Shown one piece after another: positions 11,433 through 19,666 of a DNA stretch of 64,000 nt. Origin of the DNA: Dyadobacter beijingensis DSM 21582 (GTDB taxonomy: Bacteria; Bacteroidota; Bacteroidia; Cytophagales; Spirosomataceae); NCBI RefSeq assembly GCF_000382205.1, contig NZ_KB907788.1, forward strand, positions 992,001 through 1,056,000, in the 5' to 3' direction. Numbering within the stretch: the stretch's first letter is position 1; every line of letters begins with the position of its first letter. The position numbers and the translations under genes are program-made. The notes under the pieces are model-generated. The model was given only the letters and a program-made list of their open reading frames with translations, searched no databases and was not told the DNA's origin.

Positions 11433-12659
11433 TTGAAACTATATAAAGGACTCGTTGCGGCCACGGCTGAGGCATTGCAGGATATTTTTGTCAAAAACCG
11501 TCAGGCCGACCGCGTGGTGGAGCAGCTCCTCAAATCCAATAAAAAGTGGGGCGCGCGCGACCGTGCGTTCATCGCGGAAAACGTGTATGAGCTCGTGCGC
11601 TGGTGGCGGCTGGTGAAATATGCCGCCCAGGTAGAAAAAGCCTCGGAAACAGCGGATTTCTGGCGGCTGGCGGGTGTGTGGCAACTGATCAAGCCTGTGC
11701 ATCTGGCTGGTGCCGAAGTATTGGAAACGCTCCCCGAATGGGCGGAATTTGAAGGCATCGATCCCCATACCGTAGAAGCGCGTTACCGGGAAGGCCTGCA
11801 AACCCGCAAACTAGCGCAATCTGTCCCCGACTGGATCGACGAGGCCGGTGTGCGGGAACTTGGCGGCAAATGGGACGCCGAAATGGCGGCGCTCAACCGG
11901 ACCGCGCCTTTGGTAGTGCGTGTCAATACATTGAAAGCCCATGTACAAGCGCTGCGGGAACAGCTTAGTGCGGACCTGACGGAAACGGTTCCCGGTGTGC
12001 CGGATGCGCTGATCGTCAAGAAGCGGATCAATGTGGCAGGGCTGGATAGCTTTAAAAACGGCCTTTTCGAGGTGCAGGATGCGGGCTCACAGTTGATAGC
12101 GCCATTTCTGGACGTTCAGCCAGGCATGTCGGTGATCGACGCGTGTGCCGGTGCGGGCGGAAAAAGCCTGCATTTGGCTGCATTGCTGCAAAATACCGGC
12201 TCGATCCTGTCGATGGACATCGAACACCACAAGTTGCAGGAGCTGGAACGGCGGGCAGCGCGGAACGGCGTTAAGAACTTGACTACCATGCTGATCAGTT
12301 CGGACAAGATCATCGAAAACCTCGCGGAAACGACCGACCGCCTGCTGCTCGACGTCCCCTGCTCGGGCCTGGGCGTGCTGCGAAGAAACCCGGATAGCAA
12401 ATGGAAGCTCAAACCCGAATTTCTCGATAAGATCCGCAAAGTACAGGCGCACATCCTTGAAAACTATTCGAAAATGGTTAAGAAGGGCGGAAAAATGGTG
12501 TACGCCACGTGCAGTGTGCTGCCGTCCGAATCCGAAGACCAGGTGCAAGCATTTGCCAGGCGTCACAAAGCCGATTGGAAACTCGTTTCCGAACATCGCA
12601 CGTCACCCGCGCGCGACGGTTTCGACGGCTTCTACATGGCGCTCCTCGAACGGAAATAG
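11433..12659 (+). CDS. RsmB/NSUN-type rRNA cytosine-C5 methyltransferase
   Basis: A 408-residue SAM-dependent RNA m5C methyltransferase of the RsmB/RsmF/NOP2 group. I choose a TTG start at 11433, which gives MKLYKGLVAATAEALQDIF, the conserved N-terminus of Bacteroidota homologues. It follows an A-rich GGAAAAAAAG stretch. The only longer frame overlaps the kinase gene and gives unrelated residues. The N-terminal part is a NusB-like RNA-binding region. The Rossmann domain carries the SAM motif DACAGAGGKSLHLA, the motif IV Cys310 in PCSGLGVLRRNPD and the motif VI Cys360 in YATCSVLPSE. The C-terminus is FDGFYMALLERK. The exact rRNA site cannot be told from sequence. Confidence 0.92.
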   Translation: MKLYKGLVAATAEALQDIFVKNRQADRVVEQLLKSNKKWGARDRAFIAENVYELVRWWRLVKYAAQVEKASETADFWRLAGVWQLIKPVHLAGAEVLETLPEWAEFEGIDPHTVEARYREGLQTRKLAQSVPDWIDEAGVRELGGKWDAEMAALNRTAPLVVRVNTLKAHVQALREQLSADLTETVPGVPDALIVKKRINVAGLDSFKNGLFEVQDAGSQLIAPFLDVQPGMSVIDACAGAGGKSLHLAALLQNTGSILSMDIEHHKLQELERRAARNGVKNLTTMLISSDKIIENLAETTDRLLLDVPCSGLGVLRRNPDSKWKLKPEFLDKIRKVQAHILENYSKMVKKGGKMVYATCSVLPSESEDQVQAFARRHKADWKLVSEHRTSPARDGFDGFYMALLERK

Positions 12660-12661
12660 CA

Positions 12662-13111
12662 TTACTGCGCCTCCACGAGCCTCTTGATTTCGATCAGGAT
12701 GGGGTTCCAGCCTTCGCCATTGTTATACGAATCCTGGTACCGGCGTTCGCCGTCGGCCACGGTACTGTAATCGCCTTGTGTGACTTTTAACAATGTTTGA
12801 TCGCCTTGCGGAATAAGGTCGTACGTCACTTGAAGATAGTTTTCCGACACGTCGTCGATGTTGGAGTGCGGATCGATCGTCGTGTAGCGCAGGAGTTTCC
12901 CCGGCTCTATTTCCACTACTTCGCCTTTAACCCAGATAATATCCTTCCCTTCGTGCTGCCCTTTCCATAGCAGCTCGCTACCCACATTCCAGTCGGATAC
13001 AGTTTCACAGCCAAACATATACTGTTTCGTCAATTCAGGTTTTACAAGCGCATCCCACACACGGGTGGCGGGAGCGTCAATGGTGATTTCGTTTTGGATG
13101 ATTAGTGACAT
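12662..13111 (-). CDS. SRPBCC (AHSA1-like) domain protein
   Basis: A 149-residue helix-grip (START/Bet v1-like) protein. The start is ATG 13111 (MSLIIQNEITIDAPATRVWDAL), the normal N-terminus of AHSA1-type proteins. The longer frame to 13264 runs into the AraC gene and is non-homologous. Features are LVKPELTKQYMFGCETVSDW, IWVKGEVVEIEPGKLLRY and the C-terminal helix EGWNPILIEIKRLVEA. Small-molecule binding is the general family role; no substrate is predicted. It stops 2 bases from the convergent methyltransferase gene and follows the AraC gene by 97 bases. It resembles the protein at 17281-17727. Confidence 0.87.
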   Translation of the reverse strand: MSLIIQNEITIDAPATRVWDALVKPELTKQYMFGCETVSDWNVGSELLWKGQHEGKDIIWVKGEVVEIEPGKLLRYTTIDPHSNIDDVSENYLQVTYDLIPQGDQTLLKVTQGDYSTVADGERRYQDSYNNGEGWNPILIEIKRLVEAQ

Positions 13112-13208
13112 TTGGTTTGCTGGTTTGGTGGACGATGTTCTTTGACGGCAGTCGGCGGTCAGCGCGCACGACAATATTACACCCTCCTCCGCCGTCCCCG
13201 ATTGCGTT

Positions 13209-14114
13209 TTACGGATTATTTCTAATGGAAAAAGGAGTGACACCGAATTTCTTTTTGAATGCATTGTTGAAATGCTGGGGCGTGGCGTAGCCTAACTGCG
13301 TCGATATTTCGGCGGCAGTTTGCTGTGTATCAAGTAGGTATTGTTTCGCGACGTGGAGGCGCTGGTCGGTGAGATAGCCGAAAATGGTATTGTTAAATGT
13401 CTCTTTAAAACCTTTTTTCAGCTTGAACTCGTTCATCCCCACATGATGCGCGATCTCCGACAGGTTGGGCGGGCAATGCACGCGTTCGTTGATCAGGTCT
13501 CGGACGGCGATGATCTTCTCCTTATCGGTTTTGGTTTTGATGAACGGGTCGGTTTTCCGCTCCGAAGCCTCGCAGGCGTCCGCGCACAACACGAGGAGCT
13601 CGATGCTTTTGGAGAGCAGAAAGAGCTTTTTGAGGCTGTCGGCGTATTTACAATGGATAATTTGCTGGATTACCTGCTGAATGGGCGAGTTGATCGTGCC
13701 CCAGCTGTCGGTGAGCATGCAACTTTTGCCGAGGATAATGGCCTCCGAAAAGCGTTTCAGCCGGTCGCTGGCAGTTTGGGTAAATTGAATGAAAACATCT
13801 TTTGGAAACTGAATGCCAAATGTCTCGATTTCCAGGGTTTTGGCCTGTACCGTCATTTCAAACTCGCTGGAATACATGATGTTATGATGGCCGCCCACGA
13901 GATCGAACGTCTTTCCGAGCTGGTTATAGGTGAACATATAGTCGCCTTTCAACCCGAAATGCATGCGTACCACATCCTTATTAGCGCTTTTGGAATGGAA
14001 ACCCGACAATTCGGTAAAGCGTGATACGGCATGCCCAAGTAAAATGCCGTCGCATTGCCAGGTAATGCCGGCCATGTGACCCTGATCGAATTGCCGGGTT
14101 TGCCTTTCTTCCAT
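13209..14114 (-). CDS. AraC-family transcriptional regulator
   Basis: A 301-residue regulator. The C-terminal 100 residues are an AraC/XylS double helix-turn-helix: ERVHCPPNLSEIAHHVGMNE, KLKKGFKETFNNTIFGYL and AAEISTQLGYATPQHFNNAF. The last is followed by KKKFGVTPFSIR. The N-terminal 190 residues are a cupin-like sensor region without a clear ligand signature (VRMHFGLKGDYMFTYNQ, QTASDRLKRFSEAI). The start ATG 14114 is 6 bases after the ThuA gene stop, so the two are almost certainly co-transcribed. The downstream SRPBCC gene is a plausible target or operon member. Confidence 0.92.
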   Translation of the reverse strand: MEERQTRQFDQGHMAGITWQCDGILLGHAVSRFTELSGFHSKSANKDVVRMHFGLKGDYMFTYNQLGKTFDLVGGHHNIMYSSEFEMTVQAKTLEIETFGIQFPKDVFIQFTQTASDRLKRFSEAIILGKSCMLTDSWGTINSPIQQVIQQIIHCKYADSLKKLFLLSKSIELLVLCADACEASERKTDPFIKTKTDKEKIIAVRDLINERVHCPPNLSEIAHHVGMNEFKLKKGFKETFNNTIFGYLTDQRLHVAKQYLLDTQQTAAEISTQLGYATPQHFNNAFKKKFGVTPFSIRNNP

Positions 14115-14120
14115 ATGCGG

Positions 14121-14963
14121 TTATTTTTTGCGCTCGGCGAGCCAGAGGATCGCATTCACCAGGAATCGGTTCTGCGCCTCGTTGTCAAAGGTAAAAGATA
14201 ATTCCTTGTTCGTTTTGCCTTCGTAATCGATATCGTTATGGCCCATGTTCATATACAGCATTTTGTACTTTTTGTTCGTCCACGCTACCGGATAATAGCC
14301 GCTATGCCATATTTCGTGCTGTTTTGGCCCTGTGCCGAGCGGGAAGCTCGACGGATCGATCGATAGTAATATCTGAATATCGGGATTTTGGGTCAAATCC
14401 TTTTCCCATCGGTACCATTCGTTCGGGGAGGCTTTGAAGGTGCTTCCCAAACCTTTGAGCGCCGGGCTTTTCGGTGCTTCCACCTTCAAAACGGCAGAAG
14501 TAGGGCGCCAGGTGTTGCTTTTATACTGGCCCGAACCGAGGAACTGGTCGTGGTACCAATCCCAGTTTTGCGGGTATGCGGAGGGCGTCAATGCGAATGC
14601 CGCGAAATGAAAGCCGATCCAGCCGCCACCGTTCTCCATATACTTTTGAAATGCGGCCCGCTGCCCGGGCTTTTCCGGGCGCGTGTCGAGGAAGAGCACG
14701 ACCTGGTATTTCGATAGGAATTCCGCATTGAGATTGTCCCAATTACTCGTCGAATCATAGGTAAAACCGTTTTTCTCGCCTAATTCGGGCAAGCGTTTAT
14801 GTGCTTCACCTACGAAACTGATGTGGGCGCGGTCGTTTTTGCCTGTAAAAAAGGCCACGACTTTGAACCTGGGTTTTTGCTGGGCCAGGGCAGTATTGAC
14901 AAAAAACAACATGCCCGAAAGCAACGCCGCGAACATCGCGGACCGTCCGAAAAAGTACTTCAT
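14121..14963 (-). CDS. ThuA-domain secreted protein
   Basis: A 280-residue exported protein. A signal peptide (MKYFFGRSAMFAALLSGMLF, cleavage near ALAQQ) precedes one ThuA-like domain of the class I glutamine-amidotransferase-like fold. Visible markers are FKVVAFFTGKNDRAHISF, KYQVVLFLDTRPEKPGQRAA, MENGGGWIGFHFAAFAL and YYPVAWTNKKYKMLYMNMGH. ThuA proteins are linked to trehalose or other sugar catabolism in some bacteria, but many Bacteroidota copies are uncharacterised secreted proteins. It is the first gene of a likely ThuA-AraC-SRPBCC unit, divergent from tex. Confidence 0.88.
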   Translation of the reverse strand: MKYFFGRSAMFAALLSGMLFFVNTALAQQKPRFKVVAFFTGKNDRAHISFVGEAHKRLPELGEKNGFTYDSTSNWDNLNAEFLSKYQVVLFLDTRPEKPGQRAAFQKYMENGGGWIGFHFAAFALTPSAYPQNWDWYHDQFLGSGQYKSNTWRPTSAVLKVEAPKSPALKGLGSTFKASPNEWYRWEKDLTQNPDIQILLSIDPSSFPLGTGPKQHEIWHSGYYPVAWTNKKYKMLYMNMGHNDIDYEGKTNKELSFTFDNEAQNRFLVNAILWLAERKK

Positions 14964-15000
14964 TTTGATAAGGGGTTAGGTATGAGGTTAAATAAACGGC

Positions 15001-15008
15001 CAAATATA
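15001..15008 (-). promoter_or_regulatory. candidate -7 promoter element for the ThuA gene
   Basis: On the minus strand this reads TATATTTG, an exact match to the Bacteroidota TAnnTTTG element, placed 38-45 bases before the ATG at 14963. No good -33 TTTG partner is visible at the expected distance, so support is moderate to weak. Confidence 0.4.
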
Positions 15009-15077
15009 AACGGTAAATGGCTTCGGGATAATTTTAGTTTTTAAAACTGGGAATATCCGTTTTATTTGCCGCTTCCA

Positions 15078-17210
15078 ATGTCGTTAGCAAGTATGAATTA
15101 CACCCTTATCGCCCAGCAGGCCGGCGTTAGCGAGAAGCAGGCCAGAAATACCATCGCACTGTTTGAGGAAGGTGCCACGGTTCCTTTTATTTCCCGCTAC
15201 CGCAAGGAAGCGACCGGCGGTCTCGACGAGGTCCAGATCGGCAGCGTCAAGGAAGCCTGGCAGAAACAGCAGGAGGTGGAAAAGCGCCGCGAGGCCATTT
15301 TGAAAAGCATTGAAGAGCAGGGAAAACTGACGCCGGAGCTGAAAAAGAAGATCGAAAGCGTGTTTTCTATGACTGAGCTGGAAGACCTTTATCTTCCCTA
15401 TAAACAGAAAAGAAAAACCCGCGCGACCATCGCCATTGAAAAAGGGCTGGAACCGCTTGCAAAGCTGATTTTCGAGGGAAAAGAGCGCGATCCGGAAGGC
15501 AAAGCGGCAGGTTTCCTGAACGATCAGGTCGCCAGTGCCGGCGATGCGCTGCAAGGTGCCCGGGACATTATCGCCGAATGGATCAACGAAAACCAGGAGG
15601 CGCGGACCAAAGTCCGCTATACTTTCCAGAAGGGCGCCATTATCACGTCAAAGGTGAAGAAGAAAAAAGAGGAAGAAGGCGCCAAATACCGCGATTACTT
15701 CGAGTTTTCGGAGCCTTTGGCCAAGATTCCCTCGCACAGGCTGCTCGCATTACGGCGCGGGGAGGAAGAAGGCATTCTGAGCGTCGATATTTCGCCCGAC
15801 GAGGACACGGCACTGGAAGCGTTGGACCGGCTGTTTATGTTCGGTACCGAGGCTTGCAAGGACCAGCTCGAAATCGCCATTGCCGACAGCTACAAAAGGC
15901 TGCTGAAACCTTCCATTGAAACCGAATTTTCAAATTTATCCAAAGAAAAGGCCGACGTCGCCGCTATCCAGGTTTTTACCGAAAACCTTCGCCAGCTGCT
16001 GCTCGCTTCGCCGCTGGGGCAGAAGACTGTGCTGGCGATAGATCCGGGGTATCGAACGGGGTGTAAAGTGGTGGTGCTCGATGTGCAGGGCAACCTCGTA
16101 GCCGACCACGTCATTTATCCATTCGACAAGCCCGCAGACGCCGGTGCACGGGTGAACGAGCTCATCCGCAAATTCAAAATCGAGGCGATCGCCGTCGGTA
16201 ACGGTACGGCCGGGCGCGAGACGGAGGATTTCGTGAAGAAGCTGCTCGACGCTTCCGGGCAGGCGGCGGAGATCGGTTTATTCATGGTGAGCGAGCAGGG
16301 CGCTTCCATTTACTCGGCGTCGGAAGTCGCCCGCGAAGAATTCCCCGACAAGGATGTAACCGTCCGCGGTTCGGTATCGATCGGCCGGCGGCTGATGGAC
16401 CCGCTGGCCGAGCTGGTAAAAATTGATCCTAAATCAATCGGCGTGGGGCAGTACCAGCACGACGTGGACCAGAATTCATTGCGAAATGCTTTGGATGTAG
16501 TCGTGGAAAGCTGCGTGAATTCCGTAGGCGTAAATCTCAACACGTCCAGCAAGCATTTATTACGCTATGTTTCGGGGCTTGGACCGGCATTGGCGCAGAA
16601 TATCGTGGATTTTCGTGCTAAAAACGGAAACTTTAAATCACGGCAGCAATTATTGAAAGTTCCACGCCTCGGAGCGAAGGCATTCGAGCAGGCAGCGGGG
16701 TTTTTACGCATTGAAAATGGTGCTAATCCATTGGATAACAGCGCAGTACATCCTGAAAGGTACGATCTTGTAGAGAAGATGGCGAAAGATACTGGCACTA
16801 CCGTCAAGGATTTAATGCAAAAATCGGAACTGCGTCGTCAGATCAAGATCGAGCGCTATGTGTCGGAAGCGGTGGGGCTGCCCACTTTGCGAGACATTTT
16901 GGCAGAGCTCGAAAAACCGTCGCGCGACCCGCGTGCGGAAATCAAAAAGTTCGAGTTCGATAGTTCGGTGCGCAAGCCGGAAGATTTAAAGGTAGGCATG
17001 ATCCTGCCGGGTATCGTTACCAACATTACGGCGTTCGGCGCGTTCGTGGATGTCGGTGTAAAGCAGGACGGCCTGGTGCACGTCTCGCAGATGGCCGACA
17101 AGTTTATCAAGGATCCGAACGAAGTTGTGAAGCTCCAACAGCACGTGACGGTGAAAGTTACCGAGGTAGACCTCGCCCGGAAGCGGATTGCATTGTCGAT
17201 GAAGTTGTAG
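15078..17210 (+). CDS. tex: Tex-like RNA-binding transcription accessory protein
   Basis: A cytosolic protein of about 710 residues that binds nucleic acid and affects transcription or RNA turnover. I take ATG 15078 as the start; ATG 15093 (MNYTLIAQQAGV) is nearly as good. The layout is that of Tex: an N-terminal helical region (EGATVPFISRYRKEATGGLD), a YqgF/RNase H-like domain beginning VLAIDPGYRTGCKVVVLD, tandem helix-hairpin-helix motifs (YVSGLGPALAQNIVDFR, LLKVPRLGAKAFEQAAGF), and a final S1 domain (VGMILPGIVTNITAFGAFVD to KRIALSMKL). It ends right after S1 without the basic tail seen in some homologues. A perfect hairpin follows. Confidence 0.95.
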   Translation: MSLASMNYTLIAQQAGVSEKQARNTIALFEEGATVPFISRYRKEATGGLDEVQIGSVKEAWQKQQEVEKRREAILKSIEEQGKLTPELKKKIESVFSMTELEDLYLPYKQKRKTRATIAIEKGLEPLAKLIFEGKERDPEGKAAGFLNDQVASAGDALQGARDIIAEWINENQEARTKVRYTFQKGAIITSKVKKKKEEEGAKYRDYFEFSEPLAKIPSHRLLALRRGEEEGILSVDISPDEDTALEALDRLFMFGTEACKDQLEIAIADSYKRLLKPSIETEFSNLSKEKADVAAIQVFTENLRQLLLASPLGQKTVLAIDPGYRTGCKVVVLDVQGNLVADHVIYPFDKPADAGARVNELIRKFKIEAIAVGNGTAGRETEDFVKKLLDASGQAAEIGLFMVSEQGASIYSASEVAREEFPDKDVTVRGSVSIGRRLMDPLAELVKIDPKSIGVGQYQHDVDQNSLRNALDVVVESCVNSVGVNLNTSSKHLLRYVSGLGPALAQNIVDFRAKNGNFKSRQQLLKVPRLGAKAFEQAAGFLRIENGANPLDNSAVHPERYDLVEKMAKDTGTTVKDLMQKSELRRQIKIERYVSEAVGLPTLRDILAELEKPSRDPRAEIKKFEFDSSVRKPEDLKVGMILPGIVTNITAFGAFVDVGVKQDGLVHVSQMADKFIKDPNEVVKLQQHVTVKVTEVDLARKRIALSMKL

Positions 17211-17229
17211 ATTTTATAACTCCCTAAAA

Positions 17230-17268
17230 AAACAGCCCCCGCCGGTGCCATACCGGCGGGGGCTGTTT
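17230..17268. terminator. bidirectional terminator after tex
   Basis: A perfect 17-bp stem: AAACAGCCCCCGCCGGT (17230-17246) with its complement at 17252-17268 and a 5-base loop. It is G+C-rich and flanked by an A-run on the left and T's on the right. It lies 19 bases after the tex stop and 12 bases after the SRPBCC stop on the opposite strand, so it can serve both convergent genes. Confidence 0.93.
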
Positions 17269-17280
17269 CTGGCAATGCAA

Positions 17281-17727
17281 TCAAAGCACGTGCAGCCGTT
17301 CTTCCTCCACAACCTTTTTCAGTTCGTGCAGCACGTTCATCCAGTTTCCTTCCGCCTTCACGACGGCTTCGTCGTCTTCGAGGTTGTCCTGCGTCACCAC
17401 GAGCGTGGTATGCTCATGGTAATCCGACAAATGGAATGTCACATGCGTATAATTATCCTCAAAATCCTCGGTACCGGACAACGGGCTCCAGAATGAGTAG
17501 CTGAGCTCGCGCTCGGGCGTAATGCGCAGGATCTCGCCCTTATCTACATAATGCTGGCCCTGCCATTCACCTTCGAACGTAATTGGGCTGCCGATCGTGA
17601 AATCCGAGCGCATTTCCGTACCGTGGAAGTATTTTTTGACGAGTTCAGGTTCTACCAATGCCTTCCACACCGCAGAAGGGCTTGCATGGATAGAAATGGT
17701 TGTGGTTGCAAGCTGTTTTCTGTTCAT
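17281..17727 (-). CDS. SRPBCC (AHSA1-like) domain protein
   Basis: A 148-residue helix-grip protein of the AHSA1 type, start ATG 17727 (MNRKQLATTTISIHASPSAV). Family markers are VWKALVEPELVKKYFHGTEM, GQHYVDKGEILRITPERELS, the FEDNYTHVTFHLS strand and the C-terminal helix EGNWMNVLHELKKVVEEE. It is clearly related in pattern to the protein at 12662-13111 (the WxALVxPEL and GxxxxIxPxxxLxY signatures), so the two are likely old paralogues. No catalytic residues are evident and the ligand is unknown. It is divergent from another SRPBCC gene starting at 17862. Confidence 0.88.
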   Translation of the reverse strand: MNRKQLATTTISIHASPSAVWKALVEPELVKKYFHGTEMRSDFTIGSPITFEGEWQGQHYVDKGEILRITPERELSYSFWSPLSGTEDFEDNYTHVTFHLSDYHEHTTLVVTQDNLEDDEAVVKAEGNWMNVLHELKKVVEEERLHVL

Positions 17728-17861
17728 GTTATTCGGAGTTAAGTACTGTGATGAATGCTGAGAAAACTGTGCCAGCGCAGGTTAAAAGGCCTGGCGTCGG
17801 TTCAGGCGCGGATTTTGATCGGCACTATTAAATTTAACGTATATTCCGCAAACTGAAACTC

Positions 17862-18317
17862 ATGCGAGAGCTATATTTTACCCAATGGATGCCCATCAGT
17901 CTCGACGAAGCCTGGGCGTTTTTCTCCGATCCGTCGAATCTGAAAGACATCACACCCGCTCATATGGGTTTTGTGGTCACGTCGGCACACCACGGCAGGC
18001 AAATGTACGCCGGCCAGATTATCCGGTATATCGTGAAGCCGATTTTGGGTATTCCGCTCAAATGGTGCACGGAAATCACGCATGTGGCTGATAAGCAGTA
18101 CTTTGTAGACGAGCAGCGCTTCGGGCCTTACGCATTCTGGCACCATCAGCACCGCTTCACCGAAAAGGACGGCGGTGTGCTGATGGAGGATATCCTGCAT
18201 TATAAGGTGCCTTTCGGGCTGCTCGGGAAGGTCGTGGACCGGATAATCGTGAACCGGGAAGTGAATACGATTTTTGCCTACCGCAAAAAAGTGCTCTCCG
18301 AGCGGTTCGGAAGCTAG
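17862..18317 (+). CDS. SRPBCC family protein (polyketide cyclase/ligand-binding like)
   Basis: A 151-residue START/Bet v1-like protein starting MRELYFTQWMPISLDEAWAF with the typical SDPSNLKDITPAHMGF stretch. The middle (VKPILGIPLKWCTEITHVAD) and end (FGLLGKVVDRIIVNREVNTI) match the type often annotated as a cell-division-inhibitor-like or ligand-binding SRPBCC protein in Bacteroidota. No signal peptide is present. It is a different subfamily from the neighbouring AHSA1-type proteins. Its TAG stop overlaps the porin gene's stop within one CTAG (18314-18317). Confidence 0.85.
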   Translation: MRELYFTQWMPISLDEAWAFFSDPSNLKDITPAHMGFVVTSAHHGRQMYAGQIIRYIVKPILGIPLKWCTEITHVADKQYFVDEQRFGPYAFWHHQHRFTEKDGGVLMEDILHYKVPFGLLGKVVDRIIVNREVNTIFAYRKKVLSERFGS

Positions 18318-19636
18318 AAGTTATACTGGACGCGTGCCGTGAAAACGTCGTCTGAAATATCGTTTTCGTACCCCGCCAGGGCCGATTTCTCGTTGCGGAC
18401 AAACTCGTAATAGAACACGAATTTCAGCGATTCGTTAGCCATGTAAATGTAGCCCATACCCAACGTATTGTAGCGGAGATCGGCCTTACCGAAGCCGTTG
18501 GCGGCGGAAATCTGCTTGCCTGAGATCTTCGTATTCGGGTCGTACCAGTCGTATTTCATCACAAACTGGTGTTCCAGGCTACCCAGGTGTTGCAGGAAGT
18601 AGAAATAGGCGCCGTCGAAGCTGCGGCTGTACAGCGGGTCTTTCAAACCATTGGTCACCGGGTAAGTGCCGGGCGTCTCGCTCGTGGCGAAGGTGGCCGT
18701 TTGCTGTCCTTTAATGTATTCGGCGCGGAACTCGGTTTCGCCCTTGCGGTTGGGAAATGCGAGCTGGAAGTCGGCGCCGGCATAATTGCGTGGCCGTAGC
18801 TTGTGAAGGTTGGCGGCGGAGGAATCGCGTACGGCCTGGTATTCGCCGCCGCGGCGTTCGGTTTTATACAATACATTTCCCTGGCTCACGATCCCGCCCG
18901 CGTAACCCGACACCGCGGCCGACAACGTGGCGTTGCCTAATGCACGAATTTGCGTCGGTTTCATGCTGAGCCGGCTGATCACGTCTTTATGGCTGTCGTA
19001 GTCCATCGGGCCCGACATGCCCTGGCCGTTGAATACGCCCAGGTCGAATTTTAGTTTCTGGTGCCATTCCTGCGTTTTGCGGCTTGTGACGGTGAGCATT
19101 ACGCCAATGTCCCGCTCGGTACGCATCAATATCTGCGACATTCTGCCGCGCTCCGGGGTTTCCCGGTTAGCCGACGACAGATTTACCTCGTGCCCGAACG
19201 GCCGCGCGAACATCCCGGTCGTCAATGCGAAAATCCGGAATTTGTTCTCATAAAACCGGCCCCAGAAGTCGCGGATGGCCACGCCGCGTTCGGTACCGTC
19301 AAACTGGAATACGAAATAGGAAGTCGGGTCGTCGTTTTTGTTCAGGTGCGCGTAATCGACGCGCAAGCGCCCGCGGCGGAGCATGAAGCGGTTGTTGGAG
19401 AGGCCTGAGAAATTTCCGCCGGCATATGTTTCTGCCCCTTCTTTGGAAATAACCTGGAACTGGGGTTGGATATAACCGCTGATTCTCACGCGGTTATATC
19501 GTTCGTAAATGGAAAGCATACCTTTGCCCATCTGGTTGGTCGTATCCACCAGGTCCATAAGGAAGCGCTGGGCAAAAAGGTCTGAATGGCTTAAAAGTAT
19601 AAAAAGTAATAATAGGCCGGCAACACGGAACGTCAT
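18314..19636 (-). CDS. phosphate-selective porin O/P-type outer-membrane protein
   Basis: A 440-residue outer-membrane beta-barrel with a signal peptide (MTFRVAGLLLLFILLSHSDL, cleavage near LFAQ). After a short periplasmic-like segment, barrel strands begin at VRISGYIQPQFQVIS and continue with RRGRLRVDYAHLNKNDDPTS and IFALTTGMFARPFGHEVN. The protein ends with FTARVQYNF, a terminal Phe as expected for barrel assembly. The family is the porin O/P group; its name implies anion or phosphate passage, but the specificity of this member cannot be read from sequence. There is no pho-type context next to it. Convergent and overlapping by 4 bases with the SRPBCC gene. Confidence 0.86.
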   Translation of the reverse strand: MTFRVAGLLLLFILLSHSDLFAQRFLMDLVDTTNQMGKGMLSIYERYNRVRISGYIQPQFQVISKEGAETYAGGNFSGLSNNRFMLRRGRLRVDYAHLNKNDDPTSYFVFQFDGTERGVAIRDFWGRFYENKFRIFALTTGMFARPFGHEVNLSSANRETPERGRMSQILMRTERDIGVMLTVTSRKTQEWHQKLKFDLGVFNGQGMSGPMDYDSHKDVISRLSMKPTQIRALGNATLSAAVSGYAGGIVSQGNVLYKTERRGGEYQAVRDSSAANLHKLRPRNYAGADFQLAFPNRKGETEFRAEYIKGQQTATFATSETPGTYPVTNGLKDPLYSRSFDGAYFYFLQHLGSLEHQFVMKYDWYDPNTKISGKQISAANGFGKADLRYNTLGMGYIYMANESLKFVFYYEFVRNEKSALAGYENDISDDVFTARVQYNF

Positions 19637-19666
19637 TTTTATAGAATTGGTGGCTGTAAAATCGGG

